A stretch of DNA of 64,000 bases from Cryptomeria japonica (GCF_030272615.1 NC_081410.1:505228942-505292941); one strand, 5' to 3'. Shown: positions 21,971 to 33,455, counted from the first letter of the stretch. The notes: generated by a model from the sequence alone, not told the origin. Translations and numbers: made by a program.

Positions 21971-22717
21971 TCTTTAGTTACGTTTGCCAACGTACTCCCA
22001 GCCTGTGCCAAAATGGGAGCTTTGGAACAGGGTATGGACATCTATCAAAGCATAAAAGATAGAGGAATTTTGTCAGATGTAGTTGCAACTGCACAAAATG
22101 GATTTGTTGAGAAGGCTTTAGAAACTTTCAAGCAAATGCAATCGGCAGGTGTAAAGCCAAATTCCATGACCATTGCTACTATCCTCCCTGCCTGTGCCAA
22201 AATGGGAGATTTGGAATAGGGTATGGACATTCATCGAAGCATAAAGGATAGAGAAATTTTGTCAGATGTTGTAGTTGTAACTGCCCTGGTAGACATGTAT
22301 GCAAAATGTGGAAGCATAGACAAGGCATGTGAACTGTTTGATAGAATGCCTGAAAGAAATGTTGTCTCGTGGACTGCAACGATTACTAGATATGCACAAA
22401 ATGGATTTGTCGAAAAGGCTTTAGACACTTTCAAGCAAATGAAATTGGAAGGCATAAAGCCAAATTCCACAACCTTTGCCAGCATCCTCCCTGCCTGTGC
22501 AAAAATGGGAGCTTTGGAACAGGGTATGGACATCCATCAAAGCATAATGGATAGAGGAATTTTTTTAGGTGTTGTACTTGCAAATGCCCTGCTTGACATG
22601 AATGCAAAATGTGGAAACATGGACAAGGCTCGTAAATTATTTGATACGATGCCGCAAAGAGATGTGATCTCATGTGAACAATCAACACGCGCGTATACGG
22701 GAGGAAGGGATTGCTAG
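21970..22717 (+). pseudogene. PPR (pentatricopeptide repeat) protein fragment
   Basis: The frame contains PPR units of the plant PLS type: ALVDMYAKCGSIDKACELFD, MPERNVVSWTA, NGFVEKALDTFKQM, GIKPNSTTFASILPACAKMG. PPR proteins bind organellar RNA for editing or splicing. The copy has no start and no DYW or E domain. The first unit lacks about 120 bp that the second unit retains, and a TAG at 22217-22219 stands where the neighbouring unit has CAG in an otherwise near-identical context (LEQGMDI). The frame is lost after 22717. It is a small dead fragment. Confidence 0.85.
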
Positions 22718-23189
22718 TACAAAATTGAACGCTCACTCCTCAATCACAGTTCTATGGTTTTACAAGATTAAACTCGGACAATTAACCACCACATGTATAT
22801 TTTTTGCAACATGAAATTAAAAACTAGGGCAATTTGAATCTACCTCTTGCACGGGATTGCCTTCGATGCGAGTTTGATGTTCTTGGGGGTTGAAGTCGCC
22901 ACGGACGCCTACGCGGGATTGCAATTCACAAATGAATTCCCCACCTCTTTTTTATTTTGTAATGGTCGTTGTCATCGGAATTACGACGAACTCGAGCACT
23001 TTTTTGAAAAAAATAAAAAAAATATCATTGCTAATGCATTCTTCGTCGAAACCAAATGGGAAATTTTCGTCGGAATTACGACGAATGCGGGCATTTTTTC
23101 AAAAAAAAATAAAATTTGGCCACAATATACCTTCTCCGTCGGAAACCTCAGTCGAAAATCTAGTCCAAATATATTAGTGACTAGTACCA
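22718..23189. other. Unassigned segment with a 95-bp direct repeat
   Basis: No gene. Two copies of TCGGAATTACGACGAA followed by a GC-containing word, then T6 and A-rich sequence, start at 22975 and 23070. The core reads nearly the same on both strands (CGTCGGAATTACGACG). It could be the inside of a small DNA transposon, but no terminal repeats or target duplication were found. Confidence 0.4.
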
Positions 23190-23579
23190 GTTGATGACGC
23201 TTTTCCTGATGAGAATCTTTTTGCCATTTCAACAAAAAGATTGTGGTTTGTAGATATAGCAAACTATCTTGTCACGTGTCGATTTCCACCACATTTCTCT
23301 CTGAGGGAACTTCAGAAGCTGGTTGGACTCAGTGGTCAGTATACATGGATCGATGGATTGCTCTTATGCACATGGATTGACATGTCATGCATCAATGTGT
23401 GCCCGAAGATGATGTCTTTGACATACTTCATGCATACCATACAGAACCTTGTGGAGGACATTTTGTTGCTCAAAGGACCACCAACAAAATCCTAACCACA
23501 TGATACTATTCCAACCGACCATCCATAAATACTACAAGAAGTACGTGCAACATTGTGACAAGTGTCAGCGCATGGGCCT
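23190..23579 (+). pseudogene. Gypsy integrase, N-terminal part
   Basis: The translation starts VDDAFPDENLFAIS and contains ADIANYL-like and PPHFS words typical of the region between RNase H and integrase. It ends with a degenerate HHCC finger whose CDKCQRMG is cut at 23579 by the copia insertion. The frame has several stops and shifts in the middle. The matching C-terminal part is at 29543-30540. Confidence 0.75.
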
Positions 23580-23927
23580 GTTAGAGTAAAAGGTATTAGT
23601 TTACTTAATTAATTAAATCATATTGATTTAATAATTAAGTCACCTTTTTCTCTATTTCACTTAAGCTAAATTTAGGAACCTAAACTTAGGAATATTAATA
23701 ATTAATTTATTATTAATTGCTTTTAGGGTTTTCCCTTTTTAGGTTTGATCTCTTTTTACAAGGATTGATCCCTTTTGTAATTCATTGTCTGATTATCATT
23801 ATTGTATTATTTTGCTCTAGATTTTCAAAGCAATCTTTGTGTTTTGTGATTCTTCCATTGTTGTGACAGGTTATTTGCATACAGGTGTTCACTAGGTTCT
23901 GTGAGGTTGTATTTCGCAACTTTAACA
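23580..23927 (+). repeat. 5' LTR of copia A
   Basis: 348 bp, TGTTAGAG to CTTTAACA, directly followed by the primer site. Matches 29182-29537. Confidence 0.92.
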
Positions 23928-23940
23928 TGGTATCAGAGCT
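23928..23940 (+). other. Primer binding site of copia A (initiator tRNA-Met)
   Basis: TGGTATCAGAGCT directly abuts the LTR and is the usual copia primer site complementary to the 3' end of initiator tRNA-Met. Confidence 0.9.
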
Positions 23941-24345
23941 TCAGACCAAAGGCTTTCCTATTCTTCAGATTGGGAGATTCTACCTATGTCAAGTATTCTG
24001 TGCAATTTGGGTTGATTTGGACCTCACCGTTGAATCCAGCACGTGTCAAATAGTCAAGATTGACCTTTTGTTTGTTAATTTTTGATTCACGGGGCCTAAT
24101 CTGTGAGGGTTTGAAAATTCAGTTCTTTTTGTGATCCGGGGGCACCTTTTTTTGGAGCAATTTGGGCAAAAAAGGACATCACGGTTGGCTTCCAGAGGCT
24201 AATTCAATGAATTTTGATATATAATTCGATGTACTTTGGCATCAGAGGCAAAAAAAAAATTGTTTTTTGGGTCATATGACCCTCTATACGGAACTGTGGG
24301 CGGATTTTTAAAAAAATAAAAAATAATTTTTTTAATTGTGTCGGC
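23941..24345 (+). other. Copia A leader; most of gag is absent
   Basis: Only T- and A-rich untranslated sequence is seen. A full copia would have about 250 codons of capsid here; the frame instead begins near 24346 just before the zinc knuckle, so a deletion of gag is inferred. Confidence 0.6.
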
Positions 24346-25128
24346 AGTTTAACCAGATCAGCCATCTAAGGGGAAGCAGAAGCAGAAACAGAAGCTGAAG
24401 ACAGATTCAACAGGTAGTGAGAGTTCCTCCAGACCTCCACCGAAGTCTACTTCTAAACCACAATCCAACCCTAAGCAAGGTAATTCTTCTAAGTTTGGTG
24501 AGTCTTCCTCCAAGACTAAGAAGAAATCAGGTGAACCTTGTAGTTTATGTGGCAAGGAAGAACATCCAATTTCTAGGTGTTGGAAATGATTAGAGGCTTT
24601 GGAGGAGGCCATGCAGCAACATCACATCACCTCACCTCAGACACCTTCCCCACCCACAGGGAAAGGTCATGCTCTTTCTGCACGAGCATTGCCTTCAGGA
24701 TCCACATGGATTCTATATTTTGGTGCTTCTCACAATATGACACACACTCGGGAGTTTGTCACTGCACTTTCCCATTGTGAGACTTCATAGATTACAGTTG
24801 GTGACTCTACACAGCTTTCCGTTATGGGTTCAGGTCTTGTTCCATTGGATGGTGGTTGTCTTCGGGAAGTACTTGTTGTTCTTGACATTTCGACGAACCT
24901 TCTTTTCATTTATCAGATTTTCCACTTTGGCATTGGTAAGACGGTTGAGTTCTCACCACATGGTGTGGTTACTAGAAACCTTCATGATTTTGATTCGGTT
25001 GTGGCTACTGGGAGTGTTGATCTTGCATCCCGCTTATACAGATTTGATGGCTTTTACACGACAGATGGTACAGTTTCATCTCTTATAGCACATGCAGACA
25101 CAGTGAGCAAACTTTGGCATGAGCGTTT
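24346..25128 (+). pseudogene. Copia A gag tail and protease
   Basis: A Lys/Ser-rich stretch leads to a CCHC knuckle, CSLCGKEEHPISRC (about 24537-24580), followed by a TGA. The protease motif reads ILYFGASHNMT at about 24710-24742: the catalytic Asp is Tyr (codon 24716-24718) and the next Ser is Phe, so the enzyme would be dead even without the TAG at 24788. A pre-integrase segment LWHERFGHANYIYLQQ ends the piece, after which the frame shifts near 25150. Confidence 0.85.
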
Positions 25129-25793
25129 TGGCCATGCCAATTACATATATCTACAGCAAGATGAGTACACAGGCACTAGTGATTGGGCTCCCGCAGATTT
25201 CCTGTACGGATGGTGTTTGTCGAGGTTGTATACTTGGCAAACATCACCGGGATTCTTTTCCTATCAATGGGTCTCCACGTGCTATGGCACCCTTGGAGTT
25301 GGTACATAGTGACCTCATGTCATTTCCAACTCCTTTTTCAGGGGATAGATATGTGCTCATATTTATTGATGACTTCTCCAAACGTACATGGGTGTACTTT
25401 CTAAAGTACAAATTTGGTGTCTTTGATTCATTTCGAATCTTTAAGACACTTGTGGAGAAGCAATTTGGACTTTCTATTAGGTGGATATGGATAGATAACG
25501 AGGGGGAGTATGTGAATCAGGCCTTCAGAGATTTTTGCACTGAGCATGGTTTACAACATCAGTTTACAATTCCCTATACCCCTCAGCAGAATGGTGTTGC
25601 TGAGAGAAAGAACATAACTTTATGGGAGATTGCCAATTGTATGATTCAGTCACAATCTATGGATTCTTCTTTTTGGGTTGAGGCAGTCAATTGTGTCACT
25701 TATATTCAGAATTGGATGCCTCATAAGGCATTACGACATATGACTCTTGAGGAGGCTTGGACCCATGTCAAGCCCGATGTTTCTACATTTTGA
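25119..25793 (+). pseudogene. Copia A integrase
   Basis: The zinc finger CRGC precedes the core. Catalytic residues appear to be kept: Asp in LVHSDLMSF, Asp in IDNEGEY and Glu in NGVAERKN. The frame ends in TGA at 25791-25793, where related proteins have Arg (consistent with CGA to TGA), and continues in the same frame into RT. It would join element cDNA to host DNA. Confidence 0.88.
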
Positions 25794-27124
25794 GTATTTG
25801 GTTGTGAGGCTTGGGCATTTATTTTTGATGCTCAGCGAAAATTCATGGAGAGGAAGAGTCAACCACTCATATTTGTTGGCTATTGTGAGGATGTGAAGGT
25901 CTACATGTTGTTTGATCATGAATCTAGAGAGGTCTTGTTTCGACAGGATGTCCAATTTGATGAGCGCTTCACTCCGCTAGATTCTCCTTCACTCGCTTCT
26001 CCCTCACTACCTACTCCTCCCTTGTCATCTCTTGAGGATTGTTTATCTCTTCAGGATGATGCAGATGTTGATCCACCACCCCCACCACCACCAAATCCAC
26101 ATCTTTTTCCCAAATGGGCCCACTTTATTGTAGAGGCAGCTGGTTCAATGGCAGGTGAGCCTTCAGATACCCGTCGTACACGATCACATACTTCGGGTGC
26201 TAGTCTCTTGAGTCATGCCATTTCGGATGATCCTCAGAGGTTTTCAGAGGCAATAGGTCAGCCTGAGAGGGATAGGGCTATGGATGAGGAGTATTATTCT
26301 TTGATGAAGAATCATACTTGGGATCTTTGTTCTCTTCCTAAGGGAAGAAAGTTGGTTTGGTGCAAGTGGGTGTACCATACCAAGTATGTTGCAAATGGTT
26401 TGATAGATAAGTTCAAAGCACGTCTTGTTGCTAAGGGGTTTTCTCAGGTTGAGGGTATTGATTACTCCGAGACCTTTGCACATGTAGCTGAGATGAATTC
26501 TATTCGCTTTGTACTATCCCTTACAGCTTCACAGGGATGGCCAATTTTTCAGATGGATGTGAAGAGTGCTTTCTTGTATGGAGATTTACATGAGGAGATC
26601 TATATGGAGCAACCTCAGGGGTTTGTGCAGGACACTTATTTGGTTTGCAGACTGGGGCATTCATTATATGGTCTCAAACAGGCCCCTTGGGCTTGGTATG
26701 AGAAGATGGACTCTTTTTTGCTCTCCTCTCACTTTACTCATTGTCATTCTCATCCCACAATTTACATTTAGCATCTAGAGGGCGATCTTTTGATTCTTGT
26801 GCTATATGTTGATGATCTCATTATTACAGGTAGCTCATCCTCTATGATTCAGAGTGTTCAGAGAGATTTGATGGAGCAGTTTGAGATTATAGATCTCGGT
26901 CTTCTGCACTATTTCCTTGGTCTACAGGTTGTTCAGTCTTCAGATAGGATTTCCATATATCAACATAAGTATGCTCTTGACATGCTCCATAGATTTTGCA
27001 TGCTTGATTGCAAGCCTGCCTCCACACCATTTTAGTCGGGTGTTGTTCTTTCCTCCACTTGCTCTACTCCTTCAATAGATTCTACATTATATAGGCAGTT
27101 GGTTGGCAGTTCGTTGTACCTGAC
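25794..27124 (+). pseudogene. Copia A reverse transcriptase
   Basis: After a Pro-rich linker (about 25970-26110) the RT begins with WDLCSLPKGRKLV and has FQMDVKSAFLYGDLHEEIYM, SLYGLKQAP and the catalytic VLYVDDLII (about 26799-26825). TAG codons at 26769 and 27033 interrupt it; the frame is otherwise continuous. It breaks off at 27124 at the insertion of a probable solo LTR and resumes at 28348. Confidence 0.88.
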
Positions 27125-28342
27125 TGTAAAGCGGAAAAATCGAACCCTTGTCGTTCTCCCCTCCCCAACTCCGAGGAGAGAGAAGGGAGAGTCACTAGGG
27201 TTGATGGTTTTCACTTAGGAGGGACTTTACATTCAAAAGAGGGGTTGAAACCCACAAGATCCAATCCCACGCAGTGCAAGATTGGATTCTATATGAGTTT
27301 CAAGGGTTGTGATAGCAAGGATACCCTCTTTTGTAAATAATGTAGATAGAAAGATTGAACTAGGAATGCATGTAGAAGCAAGAAAGATTCACTTATAAAT
27401 AGAGATAGGGATATGATATGAAGCTGCGGACCTGGAATTAGCAGTAAAATGTCAAGATGGCGCTGTCCTGCAAATTTGAGCAAAAGTTGACGAGACGATG
27501 GCGCCCGGCGTGCACACGGTCCTCCGAAAAATCCGCGAAATGAAGGGGGATCTGTTCGTCTCTGCACAAGGATTCCAGATCTTCAATTTCAGCCGCGTAC
27601 CTGCAACCTACACACAGAAAAGCGAAGACGATTGGGGGGTTAGGGATTAGGGGTTTGCCCTTAGGTCAAACCCCGGTTTTGGAATTAACCAAGAAATGAG
27701 AAATGCTTGTAAATGTAATGTAAAACAAGTACTAATACCTTGTTGTAAGGATGTTTGTATCCTTATATGCGAAGGTATAGATGTTGTTGTATGTTGTATG
27801 TTGTATGTTGTATGTTGTATGTTGTATGTTGTATGTTGTGATCTCCTCTTCAATGGTTGAATCCTTGTCTTGAATGCAACACTTAGCCTTGAATGGAGAC
27901 TTAGAATGATCAATTGCTTGAAGGAATGCTTGAATGCTTGAATGCTTGAATGTTTGAATATCGTTTCCACGTCTTGTACACATATGTCCTTCCTCCTCCA
28001 AATGGGAGAGGAAATGTAGTTTATATACTTGCCAATTAGGGTTGAAAGACTGATTTTCCCGACCTTAGGCCGACCAGGAAATGTTATTTTCCAAATTGCA
28101 AACAAAAAGACCCGAAGTCCCATAGGAGACCGGGCCCAAAATAGGGCCAGGGACCAGGGCGCTCTGGTCCCACCTCCCGGGACAGCAGGGTGCAAGGAGG
28201 ATCAGGCCAGGGTGCTGGAAAAATGCAGTTTTTGATGTCATGAGCAAGTTTCGGGGTCTCCATTCAGGTTTAGTGTTGCGTCGCCATCGTGAAGACCCAA
28301 ATGCAGTCGAAATTGCAAGTGTCGCAATTTTAGGACGCTACA
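27125..28342. mobile_element. Probable solo LTR (1218 bp) inside copia A
   Basis: The insert starts TGTAAAGCGG and ends GACGCTACA, i.e. TG...CA with TGTA/TACA inverted ends. It is bounded by CTGAC (27120-27124) and CTAAC (28343-28347), a 5-bp target duplication with one change. Removing it rejoins the copia RT frame. It has no coding sequence I can recognise; a long minus-strand frame across it is a by-product of short repeats. No matching second LTR was seen in the window. Confidence 0.75.
27783..27840 (+). repeat. Heptamer microsatellite (GTTGTAT)n
   Basis: About eight copies of a 7-bp unit, nearly perfect, inside the solo LTR. A second short array, CTTGAATG-type, lies at about 27914-27958. 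Confidence 0.85.
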
Positions 28343-28917
28343 CTAACGCATTCACGTCCTGATATTTCCTTTGCAGTTGGCCTTGTCTCTAGGTTCTCAC
28401 ATGATCCACATGAGAGCCATTGGCAAGCTGCCAAATGTATTTTGAGGTACATTCGGGGCACTTTACAGTATGGCATTCACTACACATCAGGGGCTCCTCA
28501 CATAGTTGGGTTGGTGATGTCAATGATCGGAAGTCTACTTTTGGCTTTGTTTTTTGTCTTGGTTTTGGTCCTATCACATGGTCTTGCAAGAAGTAATCTG
28601 TTATTGCATTATCATCTACAAAAGTTGAGTATCGAGCAACGATGTTAGCCAACCAGGAGATTTTATGGCTTCAACAGTTGTTGATAGAGTTCAATTTTTC
28701 TCTTGATAGTCCCACACTTCTTTGGTGCGACAATCAGAGTTTTATACACATTTCTCGCAATCTAGTGGAGCATCAGTGGACGAAGCACATTGAGATCCAC
28801 ATGCACTTCATCAAGAAATTGATTCAGGATGGTTCACTCACCTTGGAGTACATTCCTACAAAGGAGCAGGTTGCTAACATCTTCACGAAACCTTTGACAT
28901 TGTCACGCTATCTTTAG
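28343..28917 (+). pseudogene. Copia A RNase H
   Basis: The frame resumes with HSRPDISFAVGLVSRFS and WQAAKCILRYIRGTLQYGI, then a frameshift and a short deletion, then VEYRA, WCDNQSFIHISRN and HIEIHMHFIKK, typical of copia RNase H. It ends at the TAG 28915-28917, about 260 bp before the polypurine tract. Confidence 0.85.
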
Positions 28918-29170
28918 TTGCGCTCTATGCTTGGGGTGTAGGAAGTTGTCCTTGGGGTGTCTTTGTGAGGCCTTCCTTCCTTCATGTTTTTTTTAGCATG
29001 CTTTCATCTCTTTTAGGAGAGAAGTTTTTTCCCACTGGGTTTTTTCTTTTTTCTCCATTTTACAGAGATTTCGTTGTACTTGGGTACCTCATTAGGCCTT
29101 GTTGTCGAGACCCATTTTGGCTTTCATGCATCTAGTCCTTAGTTGTTTTTAGCTTCTCCCTGACTTCATC

Positions 29171-29181
29171 TTAAGGGGGGG
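29171..29181 (+). other. Polypurine tract of copia A
   Basis: TTAAGGGGGGG lies directly before the 3' LTR. The 250 bp between the RNase H stop and this tract are T-rich 3' untranslated sequence. Confidence 0.85.
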
Positions 29182-29537
29182 TGTTAGAGTAAAAGGTATT
29201 AGTTTACTTAATTAATTAAGTCATATTGATTTAATAATTAAGTCACCTTTTTCTTTATTTCACTTAAGCTAAATTTAGGAAGCTAAACTTAGGAATATTA
29301 ATAATTTATATATTATTAATTATTAATTGCTTTTAGGGTTTTCCCTTTTTAGGTTTGATCTCCTTTTATAAGGATTGATCCCTTTTGTAATTCATTATCT
29401 CATTATCATTATTGTATTCTTTTGCTCTAGGTTTTCAAAGCAATCTTTGTGATTTGTGAATTTTTCATTATCGTGACATCTTATTTGCATACAGGTGTTC
29501 ATTGGGTTCTGTGAGGTTGTATTTCACAACTTTAACA
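29182..29537 (+). repeat. 3' LTR of copia A
   Basis: 356 bp, TGTTAGAG to CTTTAACA, with about 20 substitutions and one 8-bp indel relative to 23580-23927. Followed by TGGCC, the right half of the target duplication. Confidence 0.92.
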
Positions 29538-29542
29538 TGGCC

Positions 29543-30540
29543 ATCTTACATGCTCAGATGAGATGCCTCTACATCCCCAGATTTTCATTGAACATTTTGA
29601 GAAATGGAGGCTTGATTTTGTAGGACCTATCAACCAACTGTCATGGAACAAGGAGTATATTCTTGTATGTACAGATTATGTAACCGAGTGGGTTGAAGTG
29701 GTTGCTCTGAAACATGCAAGGGAAACAAAGGTAGATGACTTCCTCTATTATGAGATCTTTACAATATTTTTTGTTCCACGAGAGATAGTCACAGATCAAG
29801 GACCTCAATTCACATTTGAGCTCATTTATGTCTTGGTGCGTGAGTATGAAATTCGACATCACAAGTCCTCGTCGTATCATCCACAAGCTAATGGGTAGGT
29901 TGAAGTTACCAATAAAGATTAAAAATATTCTTACCAAGCCAGTTGCTCTTCATAACTACGATTGGGCCAGATGACTCTCTGAAGCTGTGTAGGCCTATTG
30001 TACAACATGGAAGACCACTTGTGGTCTAACTCCTTTATGAACCTGTTTATGGTAAAAAAATTGTTCTTCCTATTGAGTTTGAGGTGAGAACTCTTCATAC
30101 TGCACTCCAACTAGGTATGCATCTTTATGATGCACAGAGAGAGAATATTTCTCAACCGCACTCCTTAGATGAATTAAACTAGGAAGCTCTTTTTCATGCA
30201 AAGACAATTCAAAAATAGCATGCTCTTTTGCATGATCGCTTCATCCGATAGCGATCCTTTCAACCAAGTGATTGGGCAATCTTGTATGATTCCCGCTTCC
30301 AAGATTTTAAAGGAAAGTTTCACACTTGGTGGCTTGGACCTTATGAGATTGAGGTTGTCTGTGACAATGGTGTTGTTAAGCTTCGCACTGTAGATTCCAA
30401 TCGTATGGCCCTCATCGTCAATGGTCACCATTCGAAGCTATACAAGCGGCCTACTTCCATGAAAGATTTTGTTTCAACTTTGTCCAAGGAACTCCATCTT
30501 CTTGATAGAGTTCTTGTCACCTCTATGAGTACTTGTTAAG
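29543..30540 (+). pseudogene. Gypsy integrase, core and C-terminal part
   Basis: This continues the protein cut at 23579. The core has WRLDFVGPI (first Asp), IVTDQGPQF (second Asp) and SYHPQANG, then a TAG where the conserved Gln before the catalytic Glu region should lie. The stretch 29900-30280 is full of stops and shifts. A recognisable C-terminus, WWLGPYEIEVV and HHSKLYKRP, runs to 30540. The two parts in correct order show that the copia jumped into this gypsy. Confidence 0.85.
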
Positions 30541-31592
30541 TATTCATGCAAAAAAAGATCCAACAATGAAAACTTTTGGGCATTGCTGGTCAGTTACCAT
30601 TTGAAAACCGAGTTTCTGACATATGGTAACTGTAAAATAAACTTGGATGTGAAAACGGGGTTCCCAACGCCTCTAGGAAGCATTGGGTTGAAAACTGAGT
30701 GATCAACGACCTACTGTCGTTAAAAATTCAAAAATTATAATAAAATAAAATAATAGCAGCCCAAGCATATATCTCAACATTGTGCGGTTGGTACTTCATG
30801 TCTTTCTTTGGGCAAGAGCCCTCTGTTTTCTTTGGGACCTGGTTTCAGTGGTTATCCGGCCTCCATGTGGCTTCCTGCATGCCCTGGTTTTCTTCTTTGG
30901 TCTCATTGCCACCCTTCTCTCTTTCTTTGTGACTTCATGTCACTTCCTTGCCAAGAACTGGTCTTCGGTCTTCCTGTACTAGCATTGCGTACCTGTCCCA
31001 TCAATTCTGTCTCTTCCAGCTTGGATCGACCTGTTTTTTCTCGTGTGCTCTAGCACTCTTCACTGTTCCTATGATACTTCTTCCACATGCCTTTACCACC
31101 TTGGATGTTGTCGTCACACCTATTCCAATTTGAACATGTTGTGCGTACTACAAACACTCCCGATCTTTTCTACGTCTCCTCGTGGTCTCTTTTCGGCTAT
31201 GTATCGTCCGGTTTCGGTATTTCTTTCCTTGTTTTAATTTTTGATCATATTTTTTTTAATCTTTAGTTCTTCCTCAAATGGTGACGTGCCCCATGGATAG
31301 GTCACCCTTAAGTTGTGGGAGAAGTTGGTGTGTTTTACCCTGTCTTGTCATGGTCATTATTTTCATTAGTGCTAAATAGGATACGCCTTATCTATTCATA
31401 CGCTGTGCTAAACTCACCTTACCATGTGTTTTTTTGCAATGACTGCTCTTTACTCAACTATAATACCCTATAATAATTTAAAATACGTCGTTTTTTTCTG
31501 ACCATCATTTTTCTGATAGAATTCATAAACCAACCGCCTTTGAGTGTTTACTAGAATTGTTTGCAATTGTGTTACTGTAGATACCTTCCATC
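30541..31592 (+). other. Spacer between gypsy integrase and the extra gene
   Basis: Non-coding. The open frames at 30782-31237 overlap each other in three frames, are rich in Phe, Leu and Ser, and look like chance frames in C/T-rich DNA. Confidence 0.45.
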
Positions 31593-33420
31593 ATGGCTAA
31601 GGACCACATACTGCATTATGAGCCGGTCTCTATGGATGAGTTGAGAAACTGCAAGAACAAGGAGGTTTATGGTGAGTTTAAGAAAGCACAATGGGATGTT
31701 TATTTCAAACGACTAAGGGGATTTGATACAAAAGTGACATATGATTTAGCCATGGGTTTCCAGTGGGACAAGGTTTTTGTTTAGGGATTAGAATTTTATC
31801 TCACTATTAACATTATAGTCAAAATCACAGGGTTGTCCATGGAGGGTGAAGATTATTTTCCATCTAGTTCGACGAAAGTCACGAATTTGCAACCCGTCAG
31901 AACACAATTCCTTAAAAGGGGCAAAGCATTTAGCATGGTCCAGGGTCAAGGTACTAAATTAGACTCGTTACCAAGAATTTGGAAAGATGAAGCTAAATTT
32001 CTTATTCTATACAATACATTTGATGGGAGATTTAATTATGTCTTTGCCAAGCATTTAAAGTTGTTGTCCCATGACATAACCAGTTGATCAATGTACCCTA
32101 TTTCTTGTATAATTCTCTTAAACACATGAGTAAAGTTATCCAAAGTGGTAAACGAAGTTCCTTAGCGCATCATGGTTTGATTAGGCTAATAATCATCCAT
32201 CAAGTAAAACTACTTCCCTTGTAGGTGATTGGGACACATTTGTGAGTTCTACAGACCAAACTGATTATGAAAATTTTGACAGCGACAATTCCTCAAGTGA
32301 ATCCTTGGACAAAGCCAAATCTAATGAAATCCATTATCCTGAGGATTTTGTTCAGTAGGAAAGCAAGGATTTGGGTATAGAGGATAGCCTTGTGCCAAAG
32401 AAGGGTCGTAAGCAAGTGACCAATGAAAATTCTAGTCCCAATATTCGAACAACCAGAGCTTCAAGTGTTAAAACCCTTAAAACTTATATGGTTGAGAAGA
32501 CACCTTCCCCACCTGGCTCCAATGAGAAATTTCATCCTGGCCTTTCGTGTGACATGAAGGGTAAGAAGTTGGTAGTAGCCTTGAAATCCCCAGTATCTAA
32601 GTTGGATAGCTTGGCAGCCCTAGCTAGTCACATAGAGAGCCAACCAAAGGAAACTGGTGGACCAGAATTAGAAATTTTGTTTGAAACTCCAAAGAAAAGA
32701 GTAAAGCCACTTGGGAGTATAGACATGCTAAATGAAGAAGTGCGAAGGAAAACGAGGCCCTTGTACTGAAAAAGAAAAGTAAAATAAGTGAAATTTGTGA
32801 GGATAGTTCAATCACTGTCGAAACCCTTGTAAAAGGGTTTGAATATAAAACGGAGGGGGATGTGTCAACAAACAATGTTTAAACAGTTATTCTAGAATCT
32901 CCCTTAGAAAATGATCTGAGACCTAAAAGAAACATACCAAAAGAAAATGTGGAAGTTTCTACTATAGTGTCTTTTGTAGATTGGTCTGAACATGAAAGTA
33001 AGGGGGCTATGATAGATGAAAATGAAGAAATATTTGCAACTGAGCATGTTGTGGACAATGTGATGTCGCTCCTGTGAATCTAGGGCAAATTATAATAATC
33101 CCATATAAAGGAGTAGAAAGAGAGGATAGAAAACATGAATTTGTGATACGACCAAATAAAACATTTGTAATTCTACAGAATCTGGTTGACAGATTGAATG
33201 AAGAGAATCGTACTCTTGGGGCTCAGCTCCAAGAGACCTAAGTCCTTAATCATAATCAGGTAGTAGAGATTGACAAAATGAGAGCAAAAATTGACATAAT
33301 GAGAACAAAGACTGATACCAAGAATGTGCAACATAAGCAGCATATTCAGAGTATGAAATAATTTTAGGTCAAAGAAATCACTAAAACACTCCACAAGCTA
33401 TCTGGTTTGTGAAATCTTTT
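31593..33420 (+). pseudogene. Extra reading frame relic downstream of gypsy pol
   Basis: An ATG at 31593 begins a protein with a globular N-terminal part (YFKRLRGFDTKVTYD, ITGLSMEGEDYF), then, after a frameshift near 32085, NVPYFLYNSLKHM and SSLAHHGLIRLI. It resembles the putative plant transposon protein family often found in gymnosperm and angiosperm repeats (I believe PF20167), but I cannot confirm this. A Ser/Asp/Lys-rich disordered middle (32230-32770) and a C-terminal heptad-like stretch (about 33180-33360, LVDRLNEENRTLGAQLQET) follow. Stops at 31782, 32085, 32356 and 32767 and later frameshifts show it is dead. Its place between pol and the PPT is that of env-like or accessory genes of Athila and Tat elements. 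Function unknown. Confidence 0.5.
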
Positions 33421-33455
33421 TTTTCTCTCTGCATGAGGACATGCAAATCCTTAAG

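Larger units (their letters stand above)
23580..29537 (+). mobile_element. Ty1/copia retrotransposon A, inserted in the gypsy integrase
   Basis: LTRs at 23580-23927 (348 bp) and 29182-29537 (356 bp) both run from TGTTAGAG to CTTTAACA. The flanks GGGCC (23575-23579) and TGGCC (29538-29542) are a target duplication with one mismatch. An initiator-Met primer site follows the 5' LTR. Order gag knuckle, protease, integrase, RT, RNase H fits copia. The LTRs differ at roughly 20 sites plus an 8-bp indel (about 6 percent), older than the Tat element. Most of gag is missing, and a 1218-bp insert splits the RT/RNase H region. Confidence 0.92.

Noticed and set aside
27647-28195. 182-codon minus-strand frame
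   Set aside because: Largely translated heptamer repeats (TTYNIQH) inside the solo LTR; no protein family.
30782-31237. Overlapping Phe/Leu-rich frames after the gypsy integrase
   Set aside because: Three overlapping frames of C/T-rich DNA with no conserved motif.
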